Part shown: piece after piece, positions 44,896 to 55,300 of the stretch
Position numbering within the stretch: position 1 is the stretch's first letter
Layout: each line of letters starts with the position of its first letter
NCBI GenBank assembly: GCA_029204225.1
Contig: CM055095.1
Location: forward strand, 29,842,414 to 29,906,413
Source: Diphasiastrum complanatum
Lineage: Eukaryota; Streptophyta; Lycopodiopsida; Lycopodiales; Lycopodiaceae
Direction of reading: 5' to 3'
Length of the DNA stretch: 64,000 bases
Notes under the pieces: generated by a model
Databases searched by the model: none
Told to the model about the DNA's origin: nothing
The model's input: only the letters and a program-made list of their open reading frames with translations
Position numbers and translations under genes: made by a program

Positions 44896-45543
44896 TGTGC
44901 AACATAATGAAGGACATGCAAGACCTATTAATCAGGATGAGACGAAAGAAATGAAGTTCCTATTCAAGCTACTACAGGTGGAGCATAACCCATAAAGAGA
45001 CCAGAATGGTATATGAGATTGACGGAGAATACAGAGGTCCTAGAGACAAGTGAGCAAGGGGGAGCACGAAACTTGAGATCGAGATAGGTAAATTATGCTT
45101 TTATGGCTAATGTCTTAGTTGAGAAGGAACCTAGTTCATTCCGAGAAGCTGCAAGTACACCTAAGTGGCATGAAGCCATGAAGGAGGAATACCAATCAAT
45201 TCTAAAGAATGATACCTGGGATTTAGTACCTCCTATGCCAGGCAAGAAAGCAATTTACTGAGTGGGTCTACCAGGCAAAGTATGGACCTAATGGTAAGCT
45301 TAAAAGGAGGAAAGCCAGGTTGGTTGCTAAAGGTTATGCACAAGAGCCAAGTATTGATTATGACAAAACCTTTACACCCATTGCAAAGATGATTACTATT
45401 CGACTTATTTTTGTTACAGCTTCACATTTTGGATGGAATGTTTTTCAAATGGATGTGAATAGTGCAGACCTGAATGGATACATCGAGGAGGAAATTTATA
45501 TCACCCAACATGAAGGCTTCATTGTCAAAGGCAAGGAAGACTA
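44896..45543 (+). pseudogene. Copia RT start fragment, inverted copy of part of element F
   Basis: The plus strand reads KWHEAMKEEYQSILKND, TWDLVPPMPGKKAI (with a TGA), ARLVAKGYAQEPSIDYDKTF and HFGWNVFQMDVNSADLNGYI. It ends at KGKEDY. The DNA is nearly identical to the reverse complement of 49690-50337, with a few point differences such as IFVTASHF versus TFVIASHF. Homology stops abruptly at both ends. Confidence 0.9.
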
Positions 45544-46010
45544 TATATGATCGCTACAGTTTTTTGGATGGATTCAGTGGATATAATCAAGGAAAGATAG
45601 TGCCCGAGAATCAACACAAAATGGTGTTTGCTACCGAATGGATAACATATGCCTATAAAGTGATGTCGTTTGGGTTATGTAATGCACTAAGCTCTTTCCA
45701 ATGAGTGATTCAGACTGCCTTCAAAGAGTATCTCCTAAAATTCTTGGAGATCTTCTTGGACAATTTAGTGTACATGGAAAGGGTGATGAGCACCTATCTC
45801 AACTAGAAAAATGTGTCATGAGTATTAGATAGTATAAAATCATGAGAAGTGCCAAATATCGGTTACGCGTGGACTAATGTTAGTATTTTGGCATGGAATT
45901 GCGATAGATCTACTCAAAATATGGATTATCATGATCTACCTCCACCTGGCACCATCCAGGAGGTGTATTATTCATGGGCCATGAAAATAATTACCAAATT
46001 CTTATAATGT
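45544..46010 (+). pseudogene. Gypsy RT fragment fused to the copia fragment
   Basis: Directly after the copia block, the plus strand reads DRYSFLDGFSGYNQGKI, VFATEWITYAYKVMSFGLCN, VIQTAFKEYLLKFLEIFLDN and, in later frames, LPPPGTIQEV. These are gypsy RT palm and thumb blocks. The catalytic site reads FLDN (Asn codon 45772-45774). The block enters at YSFLDG, in mid-domain, at the copia breakpoint. Confidence 0.85.
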
Positions 46011-46139
46011 CATTTGCATATTTAGCACAACCAATTTACAAACTCATAGTACTACCTCACCAGTCAACGGAAGCTGATTACAGAAGTATTGGCTACCACA
46101 AATTTCCTAAGTAGAAGATTAGATTTTTATATTCTTTTG

Positions 46140-47356
46140 TTTTCCACTTTCACTCCAATTTCATAATTTCCTATTTGCCTCTTCTTGGAATCATCCTATA
46201 TCAGTGGAAAATTCAAAAACAGAGACAAAAAAGAGTTAAAATCACTCAAGTTTGCAAAAAGACAGTGTAAACTGTCTAATCAACCCTCGCCAACGTTTTC
46301 TAAATGGAAATTCTATCTCCATTCTCCTATGGCTGCGAAGGTCACTTCTTGGCAGAAGTTACAGAAACTGCTATTTGTAAGAGTTCCAAAATTATGAGAT
46401 TTTGGGAACCCTCGTCGAGCTAGTAACCCTTGCCGACAAAAAAAATGAAATCAGGATAGTTGATTTGATTTGGGCGAAGGTTGAAATTCTGGAAACTTTT
46501 TTTTTTACAAAGTACCATTAGGTTCCATCTTAGACGAATGGTCTGCACCTTGGCTTACTGATGCACAAGGAACCCTCACTGAGAATTTTGTGGCCTACAC
46601 TTGTAGTGTTCTTTTTCCCTACCAAGTTTTATCCATAACAGAGCACCTAACAATGTACTTTGTCTAATAGAGGTCTAAATTCTCCTCTATATAAGGGAGA
46701 AAATCAAGTGATTTGTCACGTTTTTTGGCGAAGCTCTTGCAAAAATTTTCCATGGAAATTTTTGTGTCTTTGTTATTAAAACGTACATGGCACACACGTT
46801 ACCCTCTATCATACTACTTGTTATACACTCTCTTTATTTGCATTGTATTATCCTTCAAATGCCATTATGTCTAAATGTCCAATTTCGCCAAAATCTGGCC
46901 TCTTTATTGGACAAGTCATACAATGCACTATACCTACCAACCTCATGCATGTCGTGCTACCAAGCCAAGCTCATATATCCCAATGGCTGATGGTAGCAAG
47001 CCCATTGCTCCAGACCATGGGTATTCATGCCTCGGTTTTCACCAACGTGTTTTTTGAGTCAATTTAGAGATTTGCCAACTTTGCTTATATTGTCTTCTCT
47101 CTCTAGATGAGCCCAAAAGTGAGATTTTCTTTCTCTACCCGAGGAGAGGAGCTTTTTGGGACTTAGTTTATTTCATGAAGTCTTCCACACATGTGAAACA
47201 CCTTTTGGTAATCAATGAATGCATGTAGATTGGTCTTTTTCCTTACATCTTGTCATTGATCTTGGATTTCAATCAATAGGTGATCAATAGTGCATGAGCC
47301 AAGCTTAGGAGATCAATTTCACACATTAGGACATTCCCACATGTGTGAATTTTCAC
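46140..47356 (+). repeat. 5' LTR region of copia E (left end uncertain)
   Basis: This ends TGTGTGAATTTTCACA immediately before a PBS. A TATA-like CTATATAAGGG lies at about 46687. The downstream stretch GCGAAGCTCTTGCAAAAATT matches a minus-strand LTR at 54807-54900. The U3 holds several AACCCTCG/CGAAGGTT words. Sequence at 46787-47067 has a coding look and may be related to the unknown ORF at 60942-61130. The left boundary was not found. Confidence 0.6.
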
Positions 47357-47370
47357 ATGGTATCAGAGCC
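47357..47370 (+). other. Primer-binding site, copia E
   Basis: TGGTATCAGAGCCC, the initiator tRNA-Met PBS, follows the LTR end CACA. Confidence 0.92.
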
Positions 47371-48112
47371 CACCTAAGTATTTGATGCATGTTTCATCCA
47401 AAGTTTCAAAAATCTCATGAAAATCAAGATCTAGAGAGTGTTGATTGCATCTCCCATGCTATCTCAAGGAAATTTGGACTAGAGGGTTCATTTCATAATT
47501 ATCGAATCATTTCAGGTATTTTACGGAATTCAGTGCTCAGGCACATGTGAAGTACAACCAAATTCATTTGGAAAGTTCTCTTCCAAGTTAGATCCAAATT
47601 TGGTGCTAGATAGCTTGTTTGAAAGCTAGTCTTGTCTAGTTTTTGTAGCAATTGGTTTCAATCCATTTGGTGAGCCAATCAAAAGTTATAAGCTTTTTAA
47701 GAGGGTTAGGTAGGGCACCTAGATCTGTGTGGACACATTTGGTTTGATCATATTTTGCTAGTTTGACCAAAAAATTCAAGAAGAAGTTTGCCAATGTCAT
47801 CTATTTGAGATCTAGTCATCATTTTGAGGTCATAGCCACTTTCTTTCATACAATTGGCTTGCATTTGAGTGATTTGTGAATTCTTCGAGTGTTTCACACG
47901 TGCCAAAAATAGTCTGACCCAAACTTTGCCTATACTCCATCAATTGATGAGAGGTTGATCTAGTTTGAGAGAGATTGGTAGAGCTAGTGAGATCCATCTC
48001 ACGTTTTGTTGCAAGATCTTGCATAGGAGTTGGTAGTACACCTTTCAAGGATCCTATAGTGAGAGAGAAGCAACATTTTATTGTCTAAATCACAAGGAGT
48101 CTTCACTATTAC

Positions 48113-48868
48113 ATGGCATCTATGGATTCCTTTCTATTGGAATCTAGTGAAAGACTATCTACCTTCAACTATGCTATTTGGAAGGTTAGAATGGAGTCAG
48201 TCTTGATACTCCAAAATGTGATGGACATTGTACTTGGGATTGAGGAGGAGCCTCAAGTCCTTCAAGAAGTACAAAAGTATAAGAAGAGATCTAGGATGGC
48301 TCTCCATTATATCAAGATGAATGTCTCTAATGAGATTTTGAGAGAGATTGGTGATTGCAACTCGGCCAAGCAAGCTTGGGATACTCTCAAAGCTATTTAT
48401 GAAGCCAAAATACCTCTAGGCTCCTCACTCTTAGAAATGAAATCTTCCAAAGTTCTCAAAAGAGTGATGAGAGTGCCACTGAGAGTGAAAGATACTCATA
48501 GAGAGCTTGCTTGCATTGGAAGATCTATAAATCAAAGTGAGCTAGTCCAAGTCATACTTGATGGCTTGAGAGATGAGTATGAGAACCTTGTCCAATCCTA
48601 TGCCATCAAGGAGGTGCTACCTACGTTGGAGGCTTTGCAAGGAGTGCTAATGGCTGAAGAATCAAGGCATGAGAACAAGCTATTAAGGATGGACAAATTG
48701 TCACTCAATCATAATGGTGAAGACAAAGTTTTATTTGCCAAGCACAAAGAGAGGAGCAAAAAGCAACACCAACACTTCTCTAAGGACAAACCAAAAGACC
48801 AAGATGAAGAAGATGATGACTCCTCTCAATATCATACTTCAAAGAAGAAGAAAAAAGACGTTAAGTGA
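48113..48868 (+). pseudogene. Copia Gag, element E
   Basis: A 251-codon ORF: MASMDSFLLESSERLSTFNY, AIWKVRMESVLI, ALHYIKMNVSNEILREIGDC, AKQAWDTLKAIYE and VLMAEESRHENKLL. A Lys/Asp-rich tail follows. This is the UBN2-type Gag, intact to a TGA at 48866-48868 that falls on the first Cys of the zinc knuckle. It is the longest uninterrupted gag in the window. Confidence 0.9.
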
Positions 48869-49184
48869 TTCTTTTGTGGCAAGAAAGGCCACTATGCCAC
48901 CAATTGCTTTAAGAAGAAGAATCAATTCAAGCAAGCCAACATCTCTCATGAGAAAGAAGACTTTATTGCAAGTGATGGAGAATGCTCACTTATGGCATCA
49001 AAATTCTCCTCTTCCACCTTCAAGATGGATGACTCTTGGTATATTGATAGTGGAGCATCTTCACATATGTGTAGCTCCAAGGATTCCTTTTCAACTATTA
49101 TGCCTTATGAAGAAATCAAGAAGTCCATATATATATTTCAAGTGATCAAGAGTGCAAAATTGAAGGTGAGATAAATGAGAGAAC
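48869..49184 (+). pseudogene. Zinc knuckle and protease start, element E
   Basis: Directly after the TGA the frame reads FFCGKKGHYATNCFKKK, a knuckle missing only its first Cys. SWYIDSGASSHMCSSKDSF (intact DSG) follows, and then the sequence is cut. Confidence 0.87.
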
Positions 49185-50060
49185 CAACCAATTGACGAAA
49201 AAAAGTAACATCTACTTTCTCTTCATTTGAAGATGTAGTCAACTTCAAGTTCACTTCCATGGGAGCAACAACTGGCTAATGTCCAACATATTGAACTTTT
49301 CTAATATGTTTTAGGCGTACTTAGTTTGACAAAGCAAATTAGAATCACTTGTATGATATATTTCAATACGAAGACTATTTATAGTGTAGCTCACCAAGAT
49401 CTTTAATCTCAAATTCCATGGCTAAGCTACGCTTCACTTTGTCAATAAGTTTTGCAAAACTTCCAGTAATAATAATATCATTCACGTACACAACAAGATA
49501 TATATAGAGGTTATGATCACTCTCACAATGAACAATATTTTCATCTTCCTTTAATATATAGAGGTTATGATCACTCTGACAATGAACAAAATGTAGCTGC
49601 GTAACAAGAAAAGTTTTATTTTTTAGAATACCGTGCATGAGCAAATTGTTTCAATCCATAAAGCGCTTTCTTTAATCTGCACCAATAGTCTTCCTTGCCT
49701 TTGACAATGAAGCCTTCATGTTCAGTGATATAAATTTCCTCCTCGATGTATCCATTCAGGTCTGCACTATTCACATCCATTTGAAAAACATTCCATCCAA
49801 AATGTGAAGCTATAACAAAAGTAAGTCGAATAGTAATCATCTTTGCAATGGGTGTAAAGGTTTTGTCATAATCAATACTTGGCTCCTGTGCATAGCCTTT
49901 AGCAACCAACCTGGCTTTCCTCCTTTTAAGCTTACCATTAGGTCCATACTTTGCCTGGTAGACCCACTTAGTAAATTGCTTTCCTGCCTGGCATAGGAGG
50001 TACTAAATCCCAAGTATCATTCTTTAGAATTGATTGTATTCCTCCTTCATGGCTTCATGC
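49185..50060 (-). pseudogene. Copia reverse transcriptase, element F
   Basis: ORF 49616-49909 shows ARLVAKGYAQEPSIDYDKTF, FQMDVNSADLNGYIEEEIY and LKKALYGLKQFAHARYSKK. ORF 49375-49644 shows LVVYVNDIIITG and EFEIKDLGELHYK. The active site YVDD is YVND (Asn codon 49480-49482). A short duplication of GAGGTTATGATCACTCT (49507-49525 and 49561-49579) repeats the CESDHNLYI codons. Homology continues in broken frames to about 49190 (KYAxNILEKFNM). Confidence 0.88.
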
Positions 50061-51200
50061 TACTTAGGTGTACTTGCAGCTTCTCGGAATGAACTAGGTT
50101 CCTTCTCAACTAAGACGTTAGCCATAAAAGCATAATTTACCTGTCTCGATCTCAAGTTTTGTGCTCCCCCTTGCTCACTTGTCTCTAGGACCTCTGTATT
50201 CTCCGTCAATCTCATATACCATTTCGGTCTCTTTATGGGTTATGCTCCACCTGTAGTAGCTTGAATAGGAACTTCATTTCTTTTGTCTCATCCTGATTAA
50301 TAGGTCCTGCATGTCCTTCATTATGTTGCACATCATCCAAACTATCCAGTTCTATCCATGGTGGGGGAGTCATCAACAAAAATTGATAAGTCTTTGCTCA
50401 TCAAACATAACATCTCTACTAGTGTGTACCGCTTTAGTAACAAGATCAAACACTTTCTATGCTTTTGAATTGTCAAGATAACCAATAAAAATACACTTCA
50501 AAGACTTAGAATCAAGCTTTCTTCTACACTCATCAGAAATCTTCATGAAAGCAAGAGAACCAAATACTTTCAAATGACTTATAGATGGTTTATGCCCACT
50601 ATAAGCATATTCAGGGGTGATACCTGCCAGAATCTTCGTAGGAGAACAATTCTGTAGATATCTTGCAATCTTCACTGCTTCGGCCCAAAAGGAATGCGAA
50701 AACTCTTCGCCTTCATCATACTTACAACACACTCAACTAGTGTCATGTTCTTTCTCTCAACTACATCATTCTGCTGAGGAGTATATGAGGTAGTAAGTTG
50801 GTGCCTGATCCCATGTTGCTAACAAAAATTATCAAAATCACTTGAGTTGTATTCACCACCTCTATCAGTGCGTAAGTCTTTGATCTTCTTATTGCACTCA
50901 TTTTCGACCAAGTTTTTGAAGCTCACGAACTTATCAAATGCATCAGACTTGTTCTTCAAGAAGTAGATCCACACTTTATGAGAAAAAACATCAACAAATG
51001 AAATGAAATAGTATGAACCACCATCGGATGCCATCTGTGCTGGTCCCCACAAGTCGCAATAAATAAGATCAAGTACTCCCTTGGCCTTGGAAGTAGTGGT
51101 ATCAAAAGGTCTTCGTGATTGCTTACCATATGCACAAGCCTCGCATACGCCTCCACCGAGAACAATTTGAGGAAGTCCCTAAACCATTTTCTTGTCATGC
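50060..51200 (-). pseudogene. Copia integrase, element F
   Basis: Near 51045-51075 the minus strand reads LDLIYCDLWGP, with the first catalytic Asp kept. ORF 50819-51052 gives YYFISFVDVFSHKVWIYF and LRTDRGGEYNSSDFDNF. ORF 50457-50732 gives HSFWAEAVKIARYLQNCSPT, YAYSGHKPSISHLKVFGSL and CIFIGYLDNSKA. The linker to RT lies at 50060-50450. DNGG reads DRGG. Stops at 50820 and near 50730 break the frame. Confidence 0.88.
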
Positions 51201-51750
51201 AACTGCTTCAAACTTCCATAATTCAGGTGCCCGAATCTCTCAAAGTGCTCTTGTAATAAACATGAGGTGTAGATGTGGCTGAAAAAGCAGTCTGCAGCAC
51301 ATACAACTTGTTTTCAACTCTTGTTTCACTTGCAATCACTGAGTAGTTCTTGTTGATATATTTCACAAGACATTTGTCCTTATAAAATTCCACTTTGTAT
51401 CCTTGGTCAGTAAGACTTCCCACGGATAGTAGGTTCTTTGCTAGCTTTGGAACATACATGGCATTACGAATATGAGGTATATAAGTTGCACCTGTCTCAT
51501 TTGTAATCAAGCTTACTTTGATGTAGCCCACCTCATCAACGGAATGTGATCTATCGTCACCAAGTACAACTGAAGACTTCTCGCAACTTTGGTCCAAATT
51601 TGTGAACCACTCTTTATGTGAAGTCATGTGGGCGGATGCCCGTGAATCAATATACCAAACATCTTTCTGGCTACTATTGCTTGCACAAACAAGAGAAGTA
51701 TTACCTTCTTCCTATTTAGGTTCCTTCTTCAACATAATTGGTGGAATTCT
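51200..51750 (-). pseudogene. Copia protease and GAG-pre-integrase, element F
   Basis: ORF 51223-51627 has MTSHKEWFTNLDQSCE, VVLGDDRSHSVDEVGYIKVS and YVPKLAKNLLSVGSLTDQGY. Just upstream the active site reads YIDSRASAHM: the Asp is kept but the Gly of DSGA is Arg. To the left a zinc-binding CEACAYGKQSR is readable. A TAG at 51712-51714 interrupts the segment before the protease. Confidence 0.87.
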
Positions 51751-52445
51751 TCAGTCTATCACGATTACCACCAAATGGTCTCTGCCTCTCACCCTTCCTC
51801 TTATAGCAGCAGCAGCTTGTTTGATACAACATTCATTGGACATGTGCCCAATTTTACCACAATAGTAGCATGTCACCATCTTCTTTTTGGCTTCTCCGCC
51901 TTTAGAAGATATTGCCTCGTTCTGAGGCTCTTGCTTCACTTGATTCTTTTGCCATTGTCTTCTATCATTCCCGCTTCTACCAAGTTGTTGACCACAGCCT
52001 CTGCCTTGTCCTCTTGATGCTAATAGCAAAGCTTCATCATTACTTTGGGAATTGCGAGATTGTTGTCCTCTTTGCATAAGTTCCTCTTGAATGAGATAGG
52101 CACAAAATTCATCAAAAGTGGGAGGCTTCTCCCTCACCATGATTGTCGTCACTAAGTGTCTATATAAATGATGGTAAATCTCCCATCATGACAGTCAACA
52201 ACTCCACCTCAGGAATAGTCTCCCCAAATGCAGCTATCCCTTCCTTCAATTCTTTCACCCTGGTGATGAAAGATGTCACAACTTCATGCTCGCCCATTCT
52301 AACTGTCATAAGTTTTTACTTCAACATCATAATACGAGCTGTGTTTACAAACTCATAAAGTGTCCTCACTGTATTCCATGCTTGTGTAGGAGTAGTAGAT
52401 GAAGCAATATGAGAAATAATGTAATCGGCTACTGACACGTTGATC
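51751..52445 (-). pseudogene. Copia Gag C-terminal half and zinc knuckle, element F
   Basis: ORF 51751-52152 shows PPTFDEFCAYLIQEELMQRG, a Gly/Gln/Arg-rich stretch and CYYCGKIGHMSNEC, a complete CCHC knuckle. To the right, broken frames give TPTQAWNTVRTLYEF and a VKELKEGIAAFGETI-like block. The N-terminal third of Gag is absent. Confidence 0.85.
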
Positions 52446-53104
52446 ATGCGTCTTGAAGTGGATTGTGTTTGTAGGGCAGCGAATCAGCGCGTAGGGCATT
52501 TGGAACGTCGGATCAACCATGCCATAAATCAACGGTGGCGATTGATTTCTCAGGGAGTGATCTAGACCGTGGATGTGAAGTGACCGTTGGATGACAGCTT
52601 AAAGAGCCCATGAAAGGTTGAAGGGTATTGAAGTGTATTTTGGCCTTCAACTTCATTAGAAATTTTTAAAGTGAAAGTTGAGTTGGGTCCCTTCAAAAGC
52701 GAAGTGTGAAGTTTCTTCAAGGTGAAGAAACAGTTCAAAAACAAGGAAAATCCCTATTTTTGGGTCCTTTGCCCGTTTTGACCCAAACAAAAGGCTAGAA
52801 CCTCCAAACGAAGGGCACCGGGACTGTACCTACAAGTACGGTACAACAAAATAGAGTGATTGTAGTGGAGAAAGTGTTCGGAGTGCGCCAAAAGTGATTT
52901 CAGCATTCCACTGGGCACGTAGTTGGGAGTTGACGACTGAGTGCATTTCGGAAGGCGATGCCGATTTGGCTTTCAAATTGGTGGAAAAGTGACGAGTGGC
53001 CTGGTAAGGGAAAAAGTGCAGGTCATCATTTTCAACTTCTGACATTACAGTTGGCCTCGACATATTGTTTTTAGCCTACGACATAAGTTTCAAGCAGTTT
53101 TGCG
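52446..53104 (+). other. Leader-like region upstream of gag G
   Basis: No ORF of interest. CATTCCACTGGGCACGTAG followed by GCATTTCGGAAGGCGATGCC (about 52903-52962) matches the inverse of 57105-57175, so it belongs to the G family leader. No PBS or LTR was recognised between F and the gag start. Confidence 0.55.
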
Positions 53105-53950
53105 ATGGCAAACATGGGAGAGTCCATTTTGAGTGAAAGTAGCAAATTGGACGGGATTTCCAACTATGCAGTGTGGAAATTCAAAATGAAAAACATACTG
53201 ATGGAGAAAGACGTGGGGGAAGTTGTCACAGGTGATGAGACAAGGCCGCCAAATAAAACGGATATCAAAGTGTTCAACAAAAAGATGAGGAAAGCTTTGA
53301 CCTTCATTAACTTGTCAGTGAAGGATCACATCATTACCCACATTTGTGATGCTGTTAAACCCAGACAGGCATGGGATGTGCTAAAGGAGCAGTTCGAGAC
53401 ATCAAATCCATCAAGAATCATGTTTCTGAAGTCAAAGCTGAATAGTGCCCGAATGGAACAAGGAGAGCAAATTCAGACGTATATGACAAGAATCAAGACA
53501 ATGAGGGATGAACTGCATTCTATTATGAACGCATATGTGATGTGGAGCTGGTGCACAATGCATTGTGGGGCATTGCAGAATCCTATCAGATGTTTGTGAG
53601 CGAAATAGCATCAAGAGAAAGATTGCCAACCTTTGACGAGCTCACAGGAATCTTGATGCAGGAAGAGCAACGACGAGAAATGGTGAAAGCTAGACGTCAA
53701 AATACTGACGATCAGGCACTTGCGGCACGCCAAAAACAAGGCAAGGGCAAGGGCAAGAAGAAGTCTAAGCAGCAATTTGCCAAGACTCAGGAGGATGAGG
53801 GATCTTCCAGTAAGACCAAGAAGAAAGACAAGTGCTTCCATTGTGGTAAAAAGGGCCATTGGAAGAGTGAATGTCACAAATTCCTAACGGAACAAGGCAA
53901 GGAAAAATCAAAGCAAGCAAGTAACCTTGTCGATGAGGGTGAGATTGAAG
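53105..53950 (+). pseudogene. Copia Gag, element G
   Basis: ORF 53105-53599 gives MANMGESILSESSKLDGISN, YAVWKFKMKNILME, QAWDVLKEQFETSNPSRIMF and IKTMRDELHSI. One frameshift near 53545 leads to ORF 53542-54414: NALWGIAESYQMFVSEIASR, LMQEEQRREMV, a KGKGKKKSK-type basic stretch and CFHCGKKGHWKSEC, a complete knuckle. Only one frameshift separates the two halves of Gag. Confidence 0.9.
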
Positions 53951-54414
53951 ACTCTAGCATCTTCATATCTGCATTGTCATCTAATCAAGACGATCAAACA
54001 TGGTATATTAACTCAGGAGCCACAAGACACATGACAAGTAACAAGAATTGGTTCAGTAACTTGAAAGTGTTGGATAATGGAACGTCCGTTTCACAAGCAA
54101 ATGGTGAGGTGTGCAATATCAAGGGGATAGGCAGCGTTTCAATCCAACTACCTGATGGCAAAAGCAGGATGATCAGGGAGGTACTTTACGTACCAAGTTT
54201 GAAGAAAAATCTACTGTTTGTTGGAGTCATTACCGATCAAAAGTTGAAAGTAGAATTCGCCCATGATCGTTGCTTTGTGAAGGATGTGAATCAAAAGTTC
54301 AAAGTTATTGCGGATGGAGTAAGGGAGCCCAATACAAAATTGTACAAGTTGAATGCTACAATCAAGGGGCAACATGGACTCGTATTGTCCATTCCATCGC
54401 AAACTGAGCTGTAG
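53951..54414 (+). pseudogene. Copia protease region, element G
   Basis: TWYINSGATRHMTSNKNWF shows the retropepsin site with Asn for the catalytic Asp (codon AAC, 54010-54012). VSIQLPDGKSRMIREVLYVP and KKNLLFVGVITDQKLKVEF follow. The ORF ends in a TAG at 54412-54414 where LWHKR is expected, so TGG became TAG. Confidence 0.9.
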
Positions 54415-54806
54415 CATAAGAGGCTGGTCACTTGAACTTGGGAAGCCTCAGTTTGATGAGAAAATTGGAGATGGTAACAGGATTGCCTACTATAGAAGAC
54501 CACTTGAAATCGATGTGCAAATCATGTGTACATGGGAAGCAGCATCGAGAGAAGTTCAATAAAGGTCGTGTTGCAAGAGCAAAGAACATCCTGGATTTAA
54601 TCCACACAAATTTATGCGGGCCTATGAGGACCGTGTCCTTAGGTAAAGCCTTCTATTTCATGACCTTTATTGATGAGATGTCATGTAAGACGTGGATCTA
54701 CTTCTTGAAGAAGAAACCGGATGCATTTGACAATTTCAAGAGCTTTAAAGCATTGGTTGAAAATCAAACAGGTAGGAAGATCAAAGTCCTAAGATCAGAT
54801 AGTTGA
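54415..54806 (+). pseudogene. GAG-pre-integrase and integrase core start, element G
   Basis: The frame at 54432 reads CKSCVHGKQHREKFNKG, ILDLIHTNLCGPMRTVS, YFMTFIDEMSCKTWIYFLKK and GRKIKVLRSDS. The first integrase Asp is Asn (HTNLCGP, codon 54609-54611). The block usually read LRSDNGGEY is cut after SD. Confidence 0.88.
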
Positions 54807-55300
54807 GAATTTTCGTCACAATCTAATCACTTTGAAAATTCGATGTAATTTTTGGCAGAGCTTTGCTGAATGAAGTGCCAAATGACTCGAATTTTTCCCT
54901 TATATAGCGGAAATTAGAGTGCATATTAGGAGAAGTGCATTTTTCCCAGGTCAATTCCAACCAAAATTTTGCAAGGACCTTCGGCACAATATTCTAAGGC
55001 CTCAGTGAGGTCTGCGAAGGTTCATAAGGTGATTTGACTGCCCTGTGAAGGTTCTGCTTGTCTGCGAAGGTTCAACCCTCACAGGAGGTGAACTCTCCCA
55101 CAACTTGCTCCAGATGTTGGATTTTCAAGTTCAGACCATGTAGGCAAGATAATTTCATTGCTTTGGTTTCATTTATGCCCTCTACGAAGGTTGGTCTGTA
55201 GATCTGGATGCTCTGCGAAGGTTCCTTAATTTCTGGTTCTATGAACCCTCGCAGACACTCAATTTTGATGATTTTTCCATCAATAACTCTCGCAGAGATT
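54807..55300 (-). repeat. E-type LTR fragment, minus strand
   Basis: On the minus strand CTATATAAGGGAAAAATTCG and AGCAAAGCTCTGCCAAAAATT match the E LTR around 46685-46755. To the right, its U3 has repeated TCTGCGAAGGTTC words (plus strand, at about 55012, 55060 and 55212). It is truncated at 54807. Confidence 0.65.

Larger units (their letters stand above)
47357..49184 (+). mobile_element. Copia element E, 5' half only
   Basis: PBS, a leader of about 740 bp, gag, zinc knuckle and protease start. The element is cut near 49184, where element F begins on the opposite strand. Confidence 0.85.
49185..52445 (-). mobile_element. Ty1/copia retrotransposon F, lacking both LTRs
   Basis: Minus-strand pieces from right to left are Gag C-terminal half, knuckle, protease, GAG-pre-integrase, integrase and RT up to the block after LGELHY. 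RNase H, LTRs and the Gag start are missing. The left edge abuts E and the right edge abuts the leader of G. Confidence 0.88.
53105..54806 (+). mobile_element. Copia element G, gag to integrase core only
   Basis: Gag, knuckle, protease, GAG-pre-integrase and integrase core are in copia order on the plus strand. The element is cut at LRSDS (54806) by a minus-strand LTR. There is no RT, RNase H or identified LTR. Confidence 0.88.

Noticed and set aside
46020-46110. Copia RNase H block (QSTEADYRSIGYH) after the gypsy fragment
   Set aside because: A faint STEAxYR-like match only. There are not enough flanking blocks to call a separate domain.
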